The notes under the pieces: generated by a model
The model's database searches: none
Told to the model about the DNA's origin: nothing
The model's input: only the letters and a program-made list of their open reading frames with translations
Shown: piece after piece, positions 1 through 10,200 of the stretch
Layout of the letters: the number at the start of each line of letters is the position of its first letter
How positions within the stretch are numbered: the stretch's first letter is position 1
Program-made: the position numbers and the translations under genes
Assembly (NCBI RefSeq): GCF_011075055.1
Contig: NC_058140.1
Coordinates: 17,671,945 to 17,735,944, forward strand
Length of the DNA: 64,000 nt
Origin: Mangifera indica
Taxonomy: Eukaryota; Streptophyta; Magnoliopsida; Sapindales; Anacardiaceae
Direction of reading: 5' to 3'

Positions 1-937
1 ATTCTCTATACACAATGTTTCGGTTGAGTTTGCTAAAGGTGCATCATGCAAGCAAAGCCGCACAAAGGAAGAAAGTTGTGCTACTTCCTCCGTTGGCGGT
101 GTCTTTGTGGTCAATTTGAAAATCGGAGAGAATCAAAGTGTAGAACCAAAGGTGAAATCAAACCCTAAACCTAAATATTCCTTATCTTGACTTCAATTTG
201 AATAAAAAATTATTCAAATCAAGTCCAACTTGATAAAATTAAGCATAGTTCAAATTTAGTTTAAATTAATATGATTTAAATTAAGTTTGATTCAAATTTG
301 GCTCAAGTTTATAATTTGAACTTGTAACTCAGAAACATGATTCAAATTTATGAATCAAAATCAAGGGTGGATAAAATATGGTAAAACAATATTATTTTAA
401 TAAATATTTAATATAATTTGAATTAAGTCATGAGTTAAATTTGAACTGAATTGAGTTGTCCACCTGATTTATAAGTCAAATAGAATCGAATTCTTTTTAA
501 TTCAAATTTTGTTCGATTTTAAAAACAAATCAAATCTCATTACTCAAACTCAACTCATATTCAAGTTAAACAAATTTAAACCAAACTGAACTAAACTAAG
601 TCAAACCGGATTTCAAACTTGAATTAATTCAGTTTGAGTCCAACCTAGCATGAAACCAATATCTAAGTAATAGTTTAAAATAAAAAGTAGAAATTTTAAT
701 CAATTAAATTCTCTTTTTTTTTTTTTATTTATCCTAGCAAGGTTTAACGCAATCTTTGCACGAGTTACATCCCATGAAACTAAAACCGAAATCAATGAAA
801 AGGAAACCATTAACAATTTTAATTCCAAATCCAAACATCCAGCTAATTGCATAGTAGAGAGTTTTTTGTATAAATATTCATATTTTTGGTTGTTTTTCCC
901 TCCCTCTCGATGAGCTTTTTCAGAGCTTCAGATTCCT
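1..937. other. AT-rich non-coding sequence at left edge
   Basis: No gene was recognised. From about 180 to 660 the sequence is built from many degenerate short words such as AATTCAAATTTG and TTGAACTTG, which looks like an old, internally repetitive element. The stretch from 860 to 937 would be the region just downstream of the glutamine synthetase copy on the minus strand. No open frame with recognisable similarity was seen. Confidence 0.5.
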
Positions 938-1104
938 CTAAGGCATCAAGAGAATCGTAGTTTCTGCGATCATGGAAGTGACAACATATGGGTCCATGTT
1001 GGAAGCTGGCCTTCTGTCCTCTAAGGCATCAAGAGAATCGTAGTTTCTGCGATCATGGAAGTGACAACATATGGGTCCATGTTGGAAGCTGGCCTTCTGT
1101 CCTC
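938..1104. repeat. 83-bp tandem duplication of the GS last-exon 3' end
   Basis: The segment starting CTAAGGCATCAAGAGAATCG at 938 recurs at 1021, an exact period of 83 bp. Both copies run to the CTTCTGTCCT word. Read on the minus strand, each copy encodes the C-terminus of glutamine synthetase ([11 protein letters not shown] through the stop codon). The copy at 1021-1104 is continuous with the rest of the last exon. The copy at 938-1020 lies beyond the stop and is a post-duplication leftover. Confidence 0.9.
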
Positions 1105-1657
1105 AAAGTATCCTGCCAAACACAATCGACTAGTTAAATCGATTACAAAACAGAAGAGAAATGAAAAACAATTCAGAAATTATTGCAGAGATGAGTAATT
1201 AGCTAATTCTAAAACAAATGATTTACCCTTTTCCAGATTTCTCGGTATCACGACCAACTCGGACGGAAGCTCCCCTGTTGCCAACACCCTGTAATTTGTG
1301 CAAGTGCAACGCTTGAAATTGCTCTCAGGGAGAAAAACAAATTGCAGGAGTATTTTGCTGCAATGACAAGAAATTGATTGTTACTTAACCCATGAGAAGG
1401 TGTCGATATCTGCAGTTTCATGGCGACCTGTCAACCTTCTCTCATTGCCTTCTCCATAAGCAGAAATGTGCTCCTTGTGGCGTGATCCCAGCTTTCTCAA
1501 TGGCTTTCTTGATCACATCAAGCCCACCATCACTCCTCATAGATTTGGTGCTGAGAAGAAAAGATGCAACCCAATAATCAAAATGTAATTTCCCTGGTCT
1601 TGCCATGTAATTGTTGAAAATTCATAAGTTGAAGCAAATACTTAGCTTAGCATATAT

Positions 1658-2002
1658 TGTCACAAACTGAATTTTCTCGACTTGCCTGTGCGGCATCCTC
1701 GATGGGCCGTCTAGAGGATCAGCCTTGCATGCGCTCACATTTTGGCTTAGGGTCACTAGGTTCGTTCTGCCTTGGACTCATCAGGGGAGCAGCTCTAACT
1801 CTCAACCAGTTTATGTAGGATTGACCTAATCCCCTCTTCAATGCACTATCATAGCAACATTGTGCACGCCCAGTGGCTAGAGCATTCCCAACTATATTTA
1901 TTGCATCCACGAACCTAATGACCACACACATTGACTCTTAAACTCCCTATCATTTGTAGTTGCTCAAAGCCCTGTCACGACTCCTAACCTGAGCCCGTGA
2001 CA
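1658..2002 (-). repeat. 3' LTR of the TRIM element
   Basis: A direct repeat with terminal TGTCAC/GTGACA, matching 2373-2717 over its whole length with many substitutions. It contains the shared landmark CTTAGGGTCACT and the shared CCCCTCTTCAATGC. Confidence 0.85.
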
Positions 2003-2372
2003 AACTCCCCCACTCAAGATGGAGCACGCCCTCGTGCTCTACTTAACTCTCAAAATACCCCCAGTCCTCCACTGGACGCATCAAATGACCATATGATGAA
2101 TGTCTCCCATATCAGATAAAGGGGCGCCCAACCACCTATCAAGCGCGACATACCCCGTCATGTCACTCTCCATATGACACCCCGGAAGACCCCTATCCTC
2201 CACCTGGTGCACCCCCTCGTTATGACATGATGTATTTTTGGCATTTGCTATTTAACTATAGGATTTTCGTATGCCCCGTCCAGAACGGTTAATCTGTCGT
2301 TGCCTGCAATTTGCTTGGAGGGATCTTTTTTTACTACCATAGCATTAACTATGGTTTGGCTCTGATACCAAG

Positions 2373-2717
2373 TGTCACAGGCTTAATTTTCTCAACTTCC
2401 CTGTGCGACGTCCTCGATAGGTCGTCTCGAAAATCAGTCTTGCATGCTCCTACATTTTCGCTTAGGGTCACTGGTTTCGTCCTGCCTTGGACTCATTAGG
2501 GCAGCGGCTCCAACTCCCAACCAGTTTGTGCAGGGTTGGTCTAGTCCCCTCTTCAATGCGTTACTACAACAACATTGTGCACGCCCCATGGCTAGAGCAC
2601 TCTCAACTACAATTATTGCATCCACAAAGCCAATGACCACGCACACTTACTCTTAAACTCCCCATCACTCATAGTTGCCGAGAGCCATATCACGGCTCCC
2701 AACCTGAGCCCGTGACA
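2373..2717 (-). repeat. 5' LTR of the TRIM element
   Basis: Partner of 1658-2002 and the same length. The primer-binding site lies just outside its left edge on the plus-strand coordinates (2359-2370), which fixes the element's orientation as minus. Confidence 0.85.
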
Positions 2718-4990
2718 ATATACCCGTAGTTAGTATGCGCACCAGCTCCATTCCAGTCACCCTGGTTATTTAAAAAAAGAAAATGGAAGAAGAGGAGATA
2801 ATAGAGATTTGAAGCCACAACTGTGCATAATGAAGTGTTTTGGCTTAAAGCAAGGAAGAAGAAAAATAAACAGAAGTAAAAGCGGTATCAAAAGAAACCT
2901 CAATAGGTTTTGGATCAAAGGAAAGTACAACTCCTGCAATCTCGGTGATCCTCTGTTTGATCAAGCAGATTTTAAACTTACATTCAATAGAAAAAGTTGA
3001 GTACACAACTATTATTTTTCTCAACCATACCTCAAGAATGAACCTAGCCTTCCATAATTGATCACCTGCAGAAATTCCAACAACACGACCGACTTGGAAT
3101 TCCCACTGTTACACACGCACCAAACAAATTATGAATATCCAATAAGAAACAGTAGGAAAAAAGAAGCTTCGACGTAAGTTAAGCCATAAGAGATAGGACA
3201 GAGCAATGAAATGAAGAATAAACATACTTGGCCGGGCATAACTTCGCCGTTAACTCCACTAATGTTAATTTCTGCGTAGAGACAAGCTTTGTAGTGTGCA
3301 TCCACAATATCCTGACCAAAGGCTTTGTCAGCTCCTATTCCGCAGTAATAGGGTCTCTGCATGGACGTTAAAAGATAAGCTTTACTTCACTTAACAAAGG
3401 TAAGGGATTTTTTCATTGTTAATTTTAGGAGTTTTAAATAGAGGCGGGGTGCGATACCAGAGGGCCTGGGAAGCCGCCAACTGGCCACCCAATCGGCCAC
3501 TTGGCATCCTTTTGAAGGAGAGTGTACTCCTGCTCAATGTCATACCTAAAGCCAATATCCACTGAAGTCTCGGAAACTAAAATAAAAAATAACCACTAAT
3601 ATAATATTGTTTATTTCTCTCTCATGAATCCAAAAATGCAAAGGTAATTTTGTCATTATAAACACACATCCATGTTAGATGACATGGACTTTGTACCAAA
3701 ATAAAAAAACGAGAATGGCGAAGACAAACGGACACCATCAACCTCCGTGACCCACCCACCCACCAATTCGTAATCCACATCGCCAATTTTCATATAATGC
3801 TCTATTCTAGTTACCATTTAAAATAAGTCTTTACATCAGCTCTACACATTATCATTATATGATCTAGTATTATATATTATTTGATATTTTGGTCATGTCC
3901 ATTACCTTACAACATTCATTAATTATGTCACTATAACAGCCAATTATTTCTTCTCTTAGAGAAATAAGTTTTATTGTAACACTAGAAATATAAAATATCA
4001 AACTTGAAAAAATTGAATATACAAAAATATAACTATTTATTTATTTTCACTTCATTGTTATAATTGTTATTTTTTAAAAAAATATGAAGATAATTTATCG
4101 CATCATCTCTATCAATTTAGTAATTTCTATGGCGAAATTATTAGCATAATATTCCATTTGGTTAAGGATTTTTTACCAATAAATAAAAAAGAAATAAATA
4201 TTAATTAGTTACCTTGGCTCCTCAGTGAGGACATCAGGGTGGCTGAATACCTTGGCAGCATTGTATCTCTTATTGGTGGGGATGGGTTCGCCAGCTGGCC
4301 TGTAAGCATTGCACATCACCTTTTATTTTATTAGACAGAAAGACGTTAATAGCTCTTGACCAATTCACTATTATCCTACCGAAATTCACGGGGATTAAAA
4401 AGGAATAAATACATAATGTGGCAGAATTCGACACCAGGATGTCGTTTCCTCGTCTGAAGGGATCCTTGAATATCGCTTGAGGACTTAAAAAACAACAAAC
4501 ACAGCTTATCAATGGAATCTAAAGTTAAATTTTTATTTTCTCTTAACCAAAGATTCCAATCCTGAAAATTTTGAAATCACTCAGCGGAAAGGATGACTTC
4601 ACCGTTGTCACCGGGAGCCTGGCTGGTGCTGGAGCCGTCGTAGTTCCACTTCGGAAGCTTGGCAGGATCAGAAACCGGTCCATTTAAAGTCTGATAACAT
4701 GGAGCACTAAAACTGAAATTTAAAAACAACACAAACACAAATCATGAAATTTCTTGTTGAAAGCGAAATTTCTCACCCTAGCTTTGCTTCTCAAGTCCAA
4801 TCCGGATCCTCCGATCCTGTAAAATCAACAGCAGTTAAGAATTAATGATTCAGAGCTTCACACGTTAGTAAAAAAAAATGGTTGAAGAAATATACCAAAC
4901 GTATTCAGCTATAATCTTCCGTGTGGTGTCGGTCAGATTGAGGCTGATGAGACCATCAAGGAGAGACATTATGAATTTATGATGAATTCA

Positions 4991-5320
4991 GTCTCTCTCA
5001 CAGAGGGAAGAGATACAGAGGTTGGTATGAGAAAGATGAGCTATAGAACACCTTTTTTAAAATGTGAAGGAGGAGAAATTACCGACTAAAACGCCAATAT
5101 ATACGAAAATAATTAAATATATATATTTATTTTGAGTACATAAATATATGTATCTATTCAGTCTCTCTCATAAAGGGAAGAGATACAGAGATTGGTATGA
5201 GAAAGATGAGCCATAAGACACCTTTTTTAAAATGTGAAGGAAGAGAAGTTACCAACTAAAACACCAATATATATGAAAATAATCAAATATATGTATCTAT
5301 TTTAAGTATAAAAATAGATA
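4991..5320. repeat. 170-bp tandem duplication upstream of GS
   Basis: GTCTCTCTCA at 4991 recurs at 5161, and the following approximately 160 bp (AAGAGATACAGAG..., CACCTTTTTTAAAATGTGAAGG, ...ACTAAAAC.CCAATATATA) is repeated with a few substitutions. It covers what would be the 5' UTR and proximal promoter of the GS copy, so the promoter region was duplicated in tandem. Confidence 0.85.
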
Positions 5321-6570
5321 TATTTTTTATATGTATTATTATGTGATTGAATAGTTTTAAATTAAAGATAAAATTATATTCAATTACATAATAATATACG
5401 TAAATGTATATCTATTTGTATATTTAAAAAAGATAGTATACTCTTATCCCTTACTCACTTTCCATTCAAACCCTTAGAACATTATCTTAATCGTGTTTTT
5501 TAATTCTTCCAAAGTCATTTTGTCACAATGTTTTACAATCTACACTGTCTTTACCTTAATATAACCAATACTCTTGAGTGACATTGCTTAAGTTAAGTGA
5601 TAGGTCATGACATAATTAGATTGAGGTTAACTAATACCATCATGGATTCATTTGAGGCATTGATTCATTACGTTTTCTAATTCATTCAAATTTGCATGTC
5701 TTTCTATCACTCGAATTATCTGATGGCCATAATAAATATTGATTTTGTCATTCGGATTAACTAAAGAGATGATGACTTAAAAGTTAGAGGCATGGAGGTT
5801 GCACGAAAAGATGTTGAAGGCATAAGCGACAACGTTTTGGAGGATAAATTTTGCTTTGGTGGGTGGACAATGACACATATTATGAGGTAAAAGTTTTATT
5901 TTATTTTATACATTTTGTCAATGATGAAATATTATTTTAATTTATAGTGTTTTTTTTTCTCATGTTGCGAAGTTTTCGACTGAAAAGAATGATTTTTATA
6001 TCCAATATAAGATATAATTGAGTTAAGTTATTTGCAGTTTCTTAAGCTCGGCTCAATGAGTTTCTAAAGTAGTAAAATATTATTTTATAATTTTAAATAT
6101 AATAAATAATTAATAAATATACAAATGATAAGATATTAATAATTTTTTTTTTTGAAGGTTATGGGGTTTGAATAATTTCTTTGGGCAAATAGTCATTTTT
6201 GTCTCAAGATTAATTTCGAACTGAAAGTTTATCATTTCGGTAAATTTAAACTCAAATTTAAGTCAAGAACTTACTAACTCAGTTCAAGCATGAAATCAAT
6301 CTTAATGTCATCAAACCGAATTTGATTTCAGCACTACTAAATTTGGCTTGTTATTCCCCTAAGCTTGTGAAGAAAAAAAAAAGTGTTTCAAGGCAGAAAA
6401 TACAAATGAACCAAAATTATATTGATATTGCCAGTTGTCAACATTAATATAATATTTAAAATTCTAAATTTTAATGTTAAAAATTTGAAATACTTACAAA
6501 ATTGATTAGTTTCGTATAAACCCCCCTTAATTGGGTGACTTGCTTGAGGTGTAAGTGTTAACATTACAAA
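5321..6570. other. AT-rich intergenic region between GS and RGP1
   Basis: The sequence lies between the divergently oriented GS copy and the RGP1-like gene. It is very AT-rich, with no recognisable open frame and no clear repeat other than the duplication to its left and the Mutator-like element to its right. Confidence 0.5.
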
Positions 6571-7122
6571 GGCCAAAGGACTTACTACTACTCAAAATAT
6601 ACTTATTTTTTAAGTTTTTTCTCATTAATTTTAAAAATTTATTTGTCTATTCATAGACAGTTAAGTCTGATAATTTTAAAGATAAAATCGTTATTTTATA
6701 TTTAATATTAAAAATAAACTTAAATTTGATTTATTTTCCCCCCTATACTCTAAAAATTAATAATTTTTTTCTAACCAAAGTTTTCAAAAATAATATTTTT
6801 CTCTTACGGTTTTCAAACTTTTCAGATTAAATTTTTTTACTATTATCGATGATCTTTAGACAATATCTCTTCTTTTTTTATGTATTTTTCTTTCGATCAT
6901 ACTCCTTCTGATGTTGTGCAGTAGTGTCATCGATAAAGATGACTCATCTTTATCAAAGACAAAAATGCGTCTACGTCTATGATGAAAGCTAATCCTGAAA
7001 GAAAATACTGTTTTTAAAAGCTTAAATTGAAAAAAAAAAAAAATTTAGTGTTAATAGGAAAAAATACTAATTTACTAATTAATTTTAACTACCGGGGGGA
7101 CGGGGGTATGAGTCCTTTGGCC
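6571..7122. mobile_element. Mutator-like (MULE) non-autonomous element next to the RGP1 promoter
   Basis: The 552-bp element begins GGCCAAAGGACTTA and ends in the inverted form (AGTCCTTTGGCC). Its 9-bp flanks, CATTACAAA (6562-6570) and TATTTCAAA (7123-7131), match at 7 of 9 positions, as expected of an aged 9-bp target duplication. An internal stretch (AATATTAAAAATAAACT and the following pyrimidine-rich run) is also found in the right arm of the foldback element at 55092-55990, so they are one family. It has no transposase. The right end lies 152 nt upstream of the RGP1 start codon. Confidence 0.7.
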
Positions 7123-7131
7123 TATTTCAAA

Positions 7132-7137
7132 CACGTG
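7132..7137. promoter_or_regulatory. G-box CACGTG upstream of RGP1
   Basis: The palindromic CACGTG core lies about 137 nt upstream of the start codon and abuts the right flank of the Mutator-like element. G-boxes bind plant bZIP/bHLH factors. Function here is inferred from position only. Confidence 0.35.
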
Positions 7138-7242
7138 GAAGTTACAGTAGTTTTTCCTAAACCAAACAGTAAAGCAGAAGAAGAAGCTCCTTCAACTCCA
7201 ATTCACTCGATTCATCATTTCTTTTACACAATCGTTCCTCTG

Positions 7243-7269
7243 ATGAACAATATAGCGTTTGGCTGGTGA
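7243..7269 (+). CDS. 8-codon upstream ORF in the RGP1 leader
   Basis: An ATG at 7243 opens a short frame that ends at TGA (7267-7269), 4 nt before the main start codon at 7274. If the transcript starts upstream of 7243, this minimal uORF would have to be bypassed or reinitiated after. The transcription start is not known from the sequence. Confidence 0.4.
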   Translation: MNNIAFGW

Positions 7270-7273
7270 ACCA

Positions 7274-10200
7274 ATGTTGGCCGCCGGGTTTTCTCTGTTC
7301 GGCGGTGGTGGCGGCGGTGGCGGATCCTACAAGGCGGTTGATAATTCCAGAGAGGGTGAAGTCCTGCCGAGGCTAAAACTAGAAACAGACAAAGATGTGT
7401 ACAGGCCTGGTGACTCCCTTTACATTACGATCGAGATCTGCAATCCTCTTTGTGACGATGCTTCTCTGTCTTCGTTATTGATTGAAGGCCTTGCATTTGA
7501 AATCAAAGGGATTGAGAAGTTGGATTCTCAGTGGTTCGCTACCCAGAAGCCACTTCCCGGATCCAAACAGAGAAGAGGTTTCATTTTTAACTTTTTAAGT
7601 AAATTTTATTGGATCTGGTTGTATTATAATTGATTGAGTTTTATATTGTGTTGAGGTTTTCAGGTGAACATGTTTTCTTGGACAGTTCAGCTCCTAAATT
7701 GATTTCAAATCAGATTGTGTCCTCTGGTGCCACAAAATCATGTAAGTTTTTTTCTTTTTGTTCCCGCCTTCTGTTTTAAACTGGCAATATATGTGTTTGT
7801 TGACATGAATACTCTCAAGTCTTTGACTACATTTCAAACTGGGTGTGTCATCTGGCTCTACTATTTCTGTTATGATGAATTTTTAATTATGATCCGGTGA
7901 ATGGAACGAGAATCAGTATCTTTGTTACTAAATGAAACTCTGTTTTAGATAGGAAACTCTATTTTAATTTGAAATTTGTTAAAGATGATGATATCATTAA
8001 GGCGAAGAGAAGGGATGTATAGATTCGGGAAGATGAATTAATATGGCAGGTTAAACAAAACTATGAACCAGCAGGAGGACAAACGATCAGATATGAGTTC
8101 TACAACAATGTAGTAGCTTTATCATAGAAATCTCCACGTTTGCAGGTTGGGAAACCTGCAACTGGGGTGTTAACATGAGTCATCCTATAGGCAGGACATC
8201 CTGATATAAATTTCATCAGAACCGTGCTTAATCACTGTTGGATTTATCTTATTGGATTGATAGAATCTTTTACAGCTGAGATTCAATGGGATATATGCAT
8301 GGTCTTGACAGATTAATATCTTAGGGCATTATGACTAGAAAATTGTTTAGTTAACATAGATATACATTTATTTGTTTACTTATTCTAGAGCTCAGAAGAT
8401 TCTTTGAGTGAACAAAGTATTTTTTTTCCCCTTGTAACAATGATTTATTATGTCGGTTAATCATGTCATATGTAGCAGGTATCTTCCTGCACCAATTGTT
8501 TGGTCCTTGTTGGGCTTCCATTTTGAAGGTCTTGGGATTGATTTTGAAATGGTTTTCAGAGATTACATCTCTTTGCATTATCTTCACTTCTTTATCTAGG
8601 CAAAGAGATTCGTTGATGCAATTCTAGAAGCAGAAAAAACACAGCAGGAGTTTTAGAAAAAAGTAAAAGTGGAGGTATGGTTGGAGATATTTAAATTGCA
8701 TTGTAGGTAGAAGTGATAGAAGAAAGGAAAATGATTGCGACAGTCACATGGAGACTCACACACAGAATTGGAATCTGACTATCCTAATTTTTCAATTTTT
8801 GGTAGGTTAGAAGCTTTGTCCAATGTTAGTCAGTTATTCAAAAAAGTTGGTGACAAAAATACTGTTTCTTTGCAATTGGTGTATGGTTCGTTGAGTTTCT
8901 TCATAATACTTGGCATATCCAATTCCTCAAATATATGCAAAACATTTACCTCTTTCATACTATATTTTGGTTCAAGTAGTTGTTTTTATAAAAAAGCTTT
9001 TGCTTATCTGCAGATGTTGTTCGAACTGAGTTGCCTAGCATCATACCACCATCTTACCGAGGTACCACCATTCGTTACATATACTATGTTAAGAGTTCGC
9101 TCTCCGGACGGTGGCTGATAATGGATAAAGGGAACACCTACAGAGAGTCAGAAAAAGATATTACTCAAGTGGTTTGTTCTCGAAATTTTCTTAATTGCTA
9201 TAGTTGCTGAAATGATTTTTGTTTGATTACGTTTTCTTTTATATAGATTGTGCACTGCTTCACCAAGTATCATTTGTTTGCAATTTTTCTGCTTTGCTTT
9301 TGAAGTTTTTGTATTCTTCCGTGTTATTGGCTTTGCCTCTGTTGGGTATAGCCCCATGATTGACTTCGCTGATAAACACTTTGCTCCAAAATTTTACTTA
9401 GCTTTTGGGAGTGAGGTGCTATTCTTTATTTGTGTATAATGTTTGGTTATGATACACTTTCTGTTAGGATTGATTCAATGTTCTCATTTTCATTGCACAT
9501 GTTGTGTGTTTTATGATACATGGTATAATGTGATTAGTTCTTTATTGAGATGGTTATGGTTAAATGATATTTTCTCATTTCTTGCTGTTACAGACCTTTC
9601 TGATACTTAAGATATTTGCAATATCTTTATTTATTTTTGACTCCTAGAGTCACTTTTTTTTATTCTGATTTCATGCTTTGTACATATATAGATGTTTGTA
9701 TGTGTGGATTTTCTTGGAACTACTAACCTTCCTTAGAGTAATTTGATTTCCTATGCCTTTAAGGGAGATATGTTTTATTTTTAACAGGAAGCTCGTATAC
9801 CGTTGCATATTTGGGTCACTCAGCAAAGCAATGGCTTGCTAATGGAAGAAGGTCAACATGAAGGTGAGCTGCTGTTTGGTTCCTTTTATACCAAATAGTT
9901 CCAGGATGCATTCAAAGTGATTACTATAATAGTGTTCTCATATTACTTTTTAATGGAACAGCAATTATCTAGGAACTGTAGAAAGCTGATTATAAAGGGT
10001 GAATTCTTTGATCTTCTGACATGTTTTAGTATTTGCTAGTACTTTCTTATTTATTACCTAAAAGTTATGCATAATGGATAATTTAATGTCAAAGTTTTGA
10101 TGGGTCCTACATGCTACTCGGCATGTTCTGCAACAGGGTTAAGTCAATATTCAATCTTGTCGCTCCACAGTTTGATTGTGGTCTTACTATTGCAACATGC

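Larger units (their letters stand above)
1658..2717 (-). mobile_element. TRIM-like small LTR retroelement in GS intron 10
   Basis: Two 345-bp direct repeats (1658-2002 and 2373-2717), both bounded by TGTCAC...GTGACA, flank a 370-bp centre. On the minus strand the right repeat is followed after 2 nt by TGGTATCAGAGC (2370-2359), the classic initiator-Met tRNA primer site. A purine-rich tract (GAGTGGGGGAGTT) directly precedes the left repeat. There is no coding capacity, so it is non-autonomous. The LTRs differ at roughly one position in five, so this is an old insertion. Both flanks are alternating AT (TATAT / ATATA), so the exact target duplication cannot be resolved. Confidence 0.85.
1021..4969 (-). 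pseudogene. cytosolic glutamine synthetase (GS1) gene copy, probably a pseudogene
   Basis: Glutamine synthetase condenses glutamate and ammonia into glutamine using ATP; GS1 is the cytosolic plant form. Minus-strand exons read by eye: 4969-4896 (start MSLLDGLISLNL), 4816-4777, 4690-about 4586, 4483-4435, 4319-4213, 3545-3458, 3356-3228, 3105-3031, 2952-2899, 2761-2724, 1550-1390, 1288-1227 and 1112-1021. The family landmarks [39 protein letters not shown], GAGAHTNY, RHETADI, VGRDTEKSG and [11 protein letters not shown] are all present in order. Damage: one extra base in exon 11 (after IEK, about 1469-1481) shifts the frame into a stop at 1444-1442. The donor after the SSTSQAPG exon is not a GT. 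The last junction (AAAGG/GATAC) is one base out of frame. The normally conserved EEPW, GPQGPYY and LWKP are EEPR, GPLRPYY and LLMP. An LTR element occupies intron 10. A functional divergent paralogue is unlikely. Confidence 0.8.

Noticed and set aside
1719..2656. Pairs of 62-70-codon frames that resemble each other (MCVVI.FVDAI...)
   Set aside because: They arise because the two TRIM LTRs are copies of each other. No gene lies in the element.
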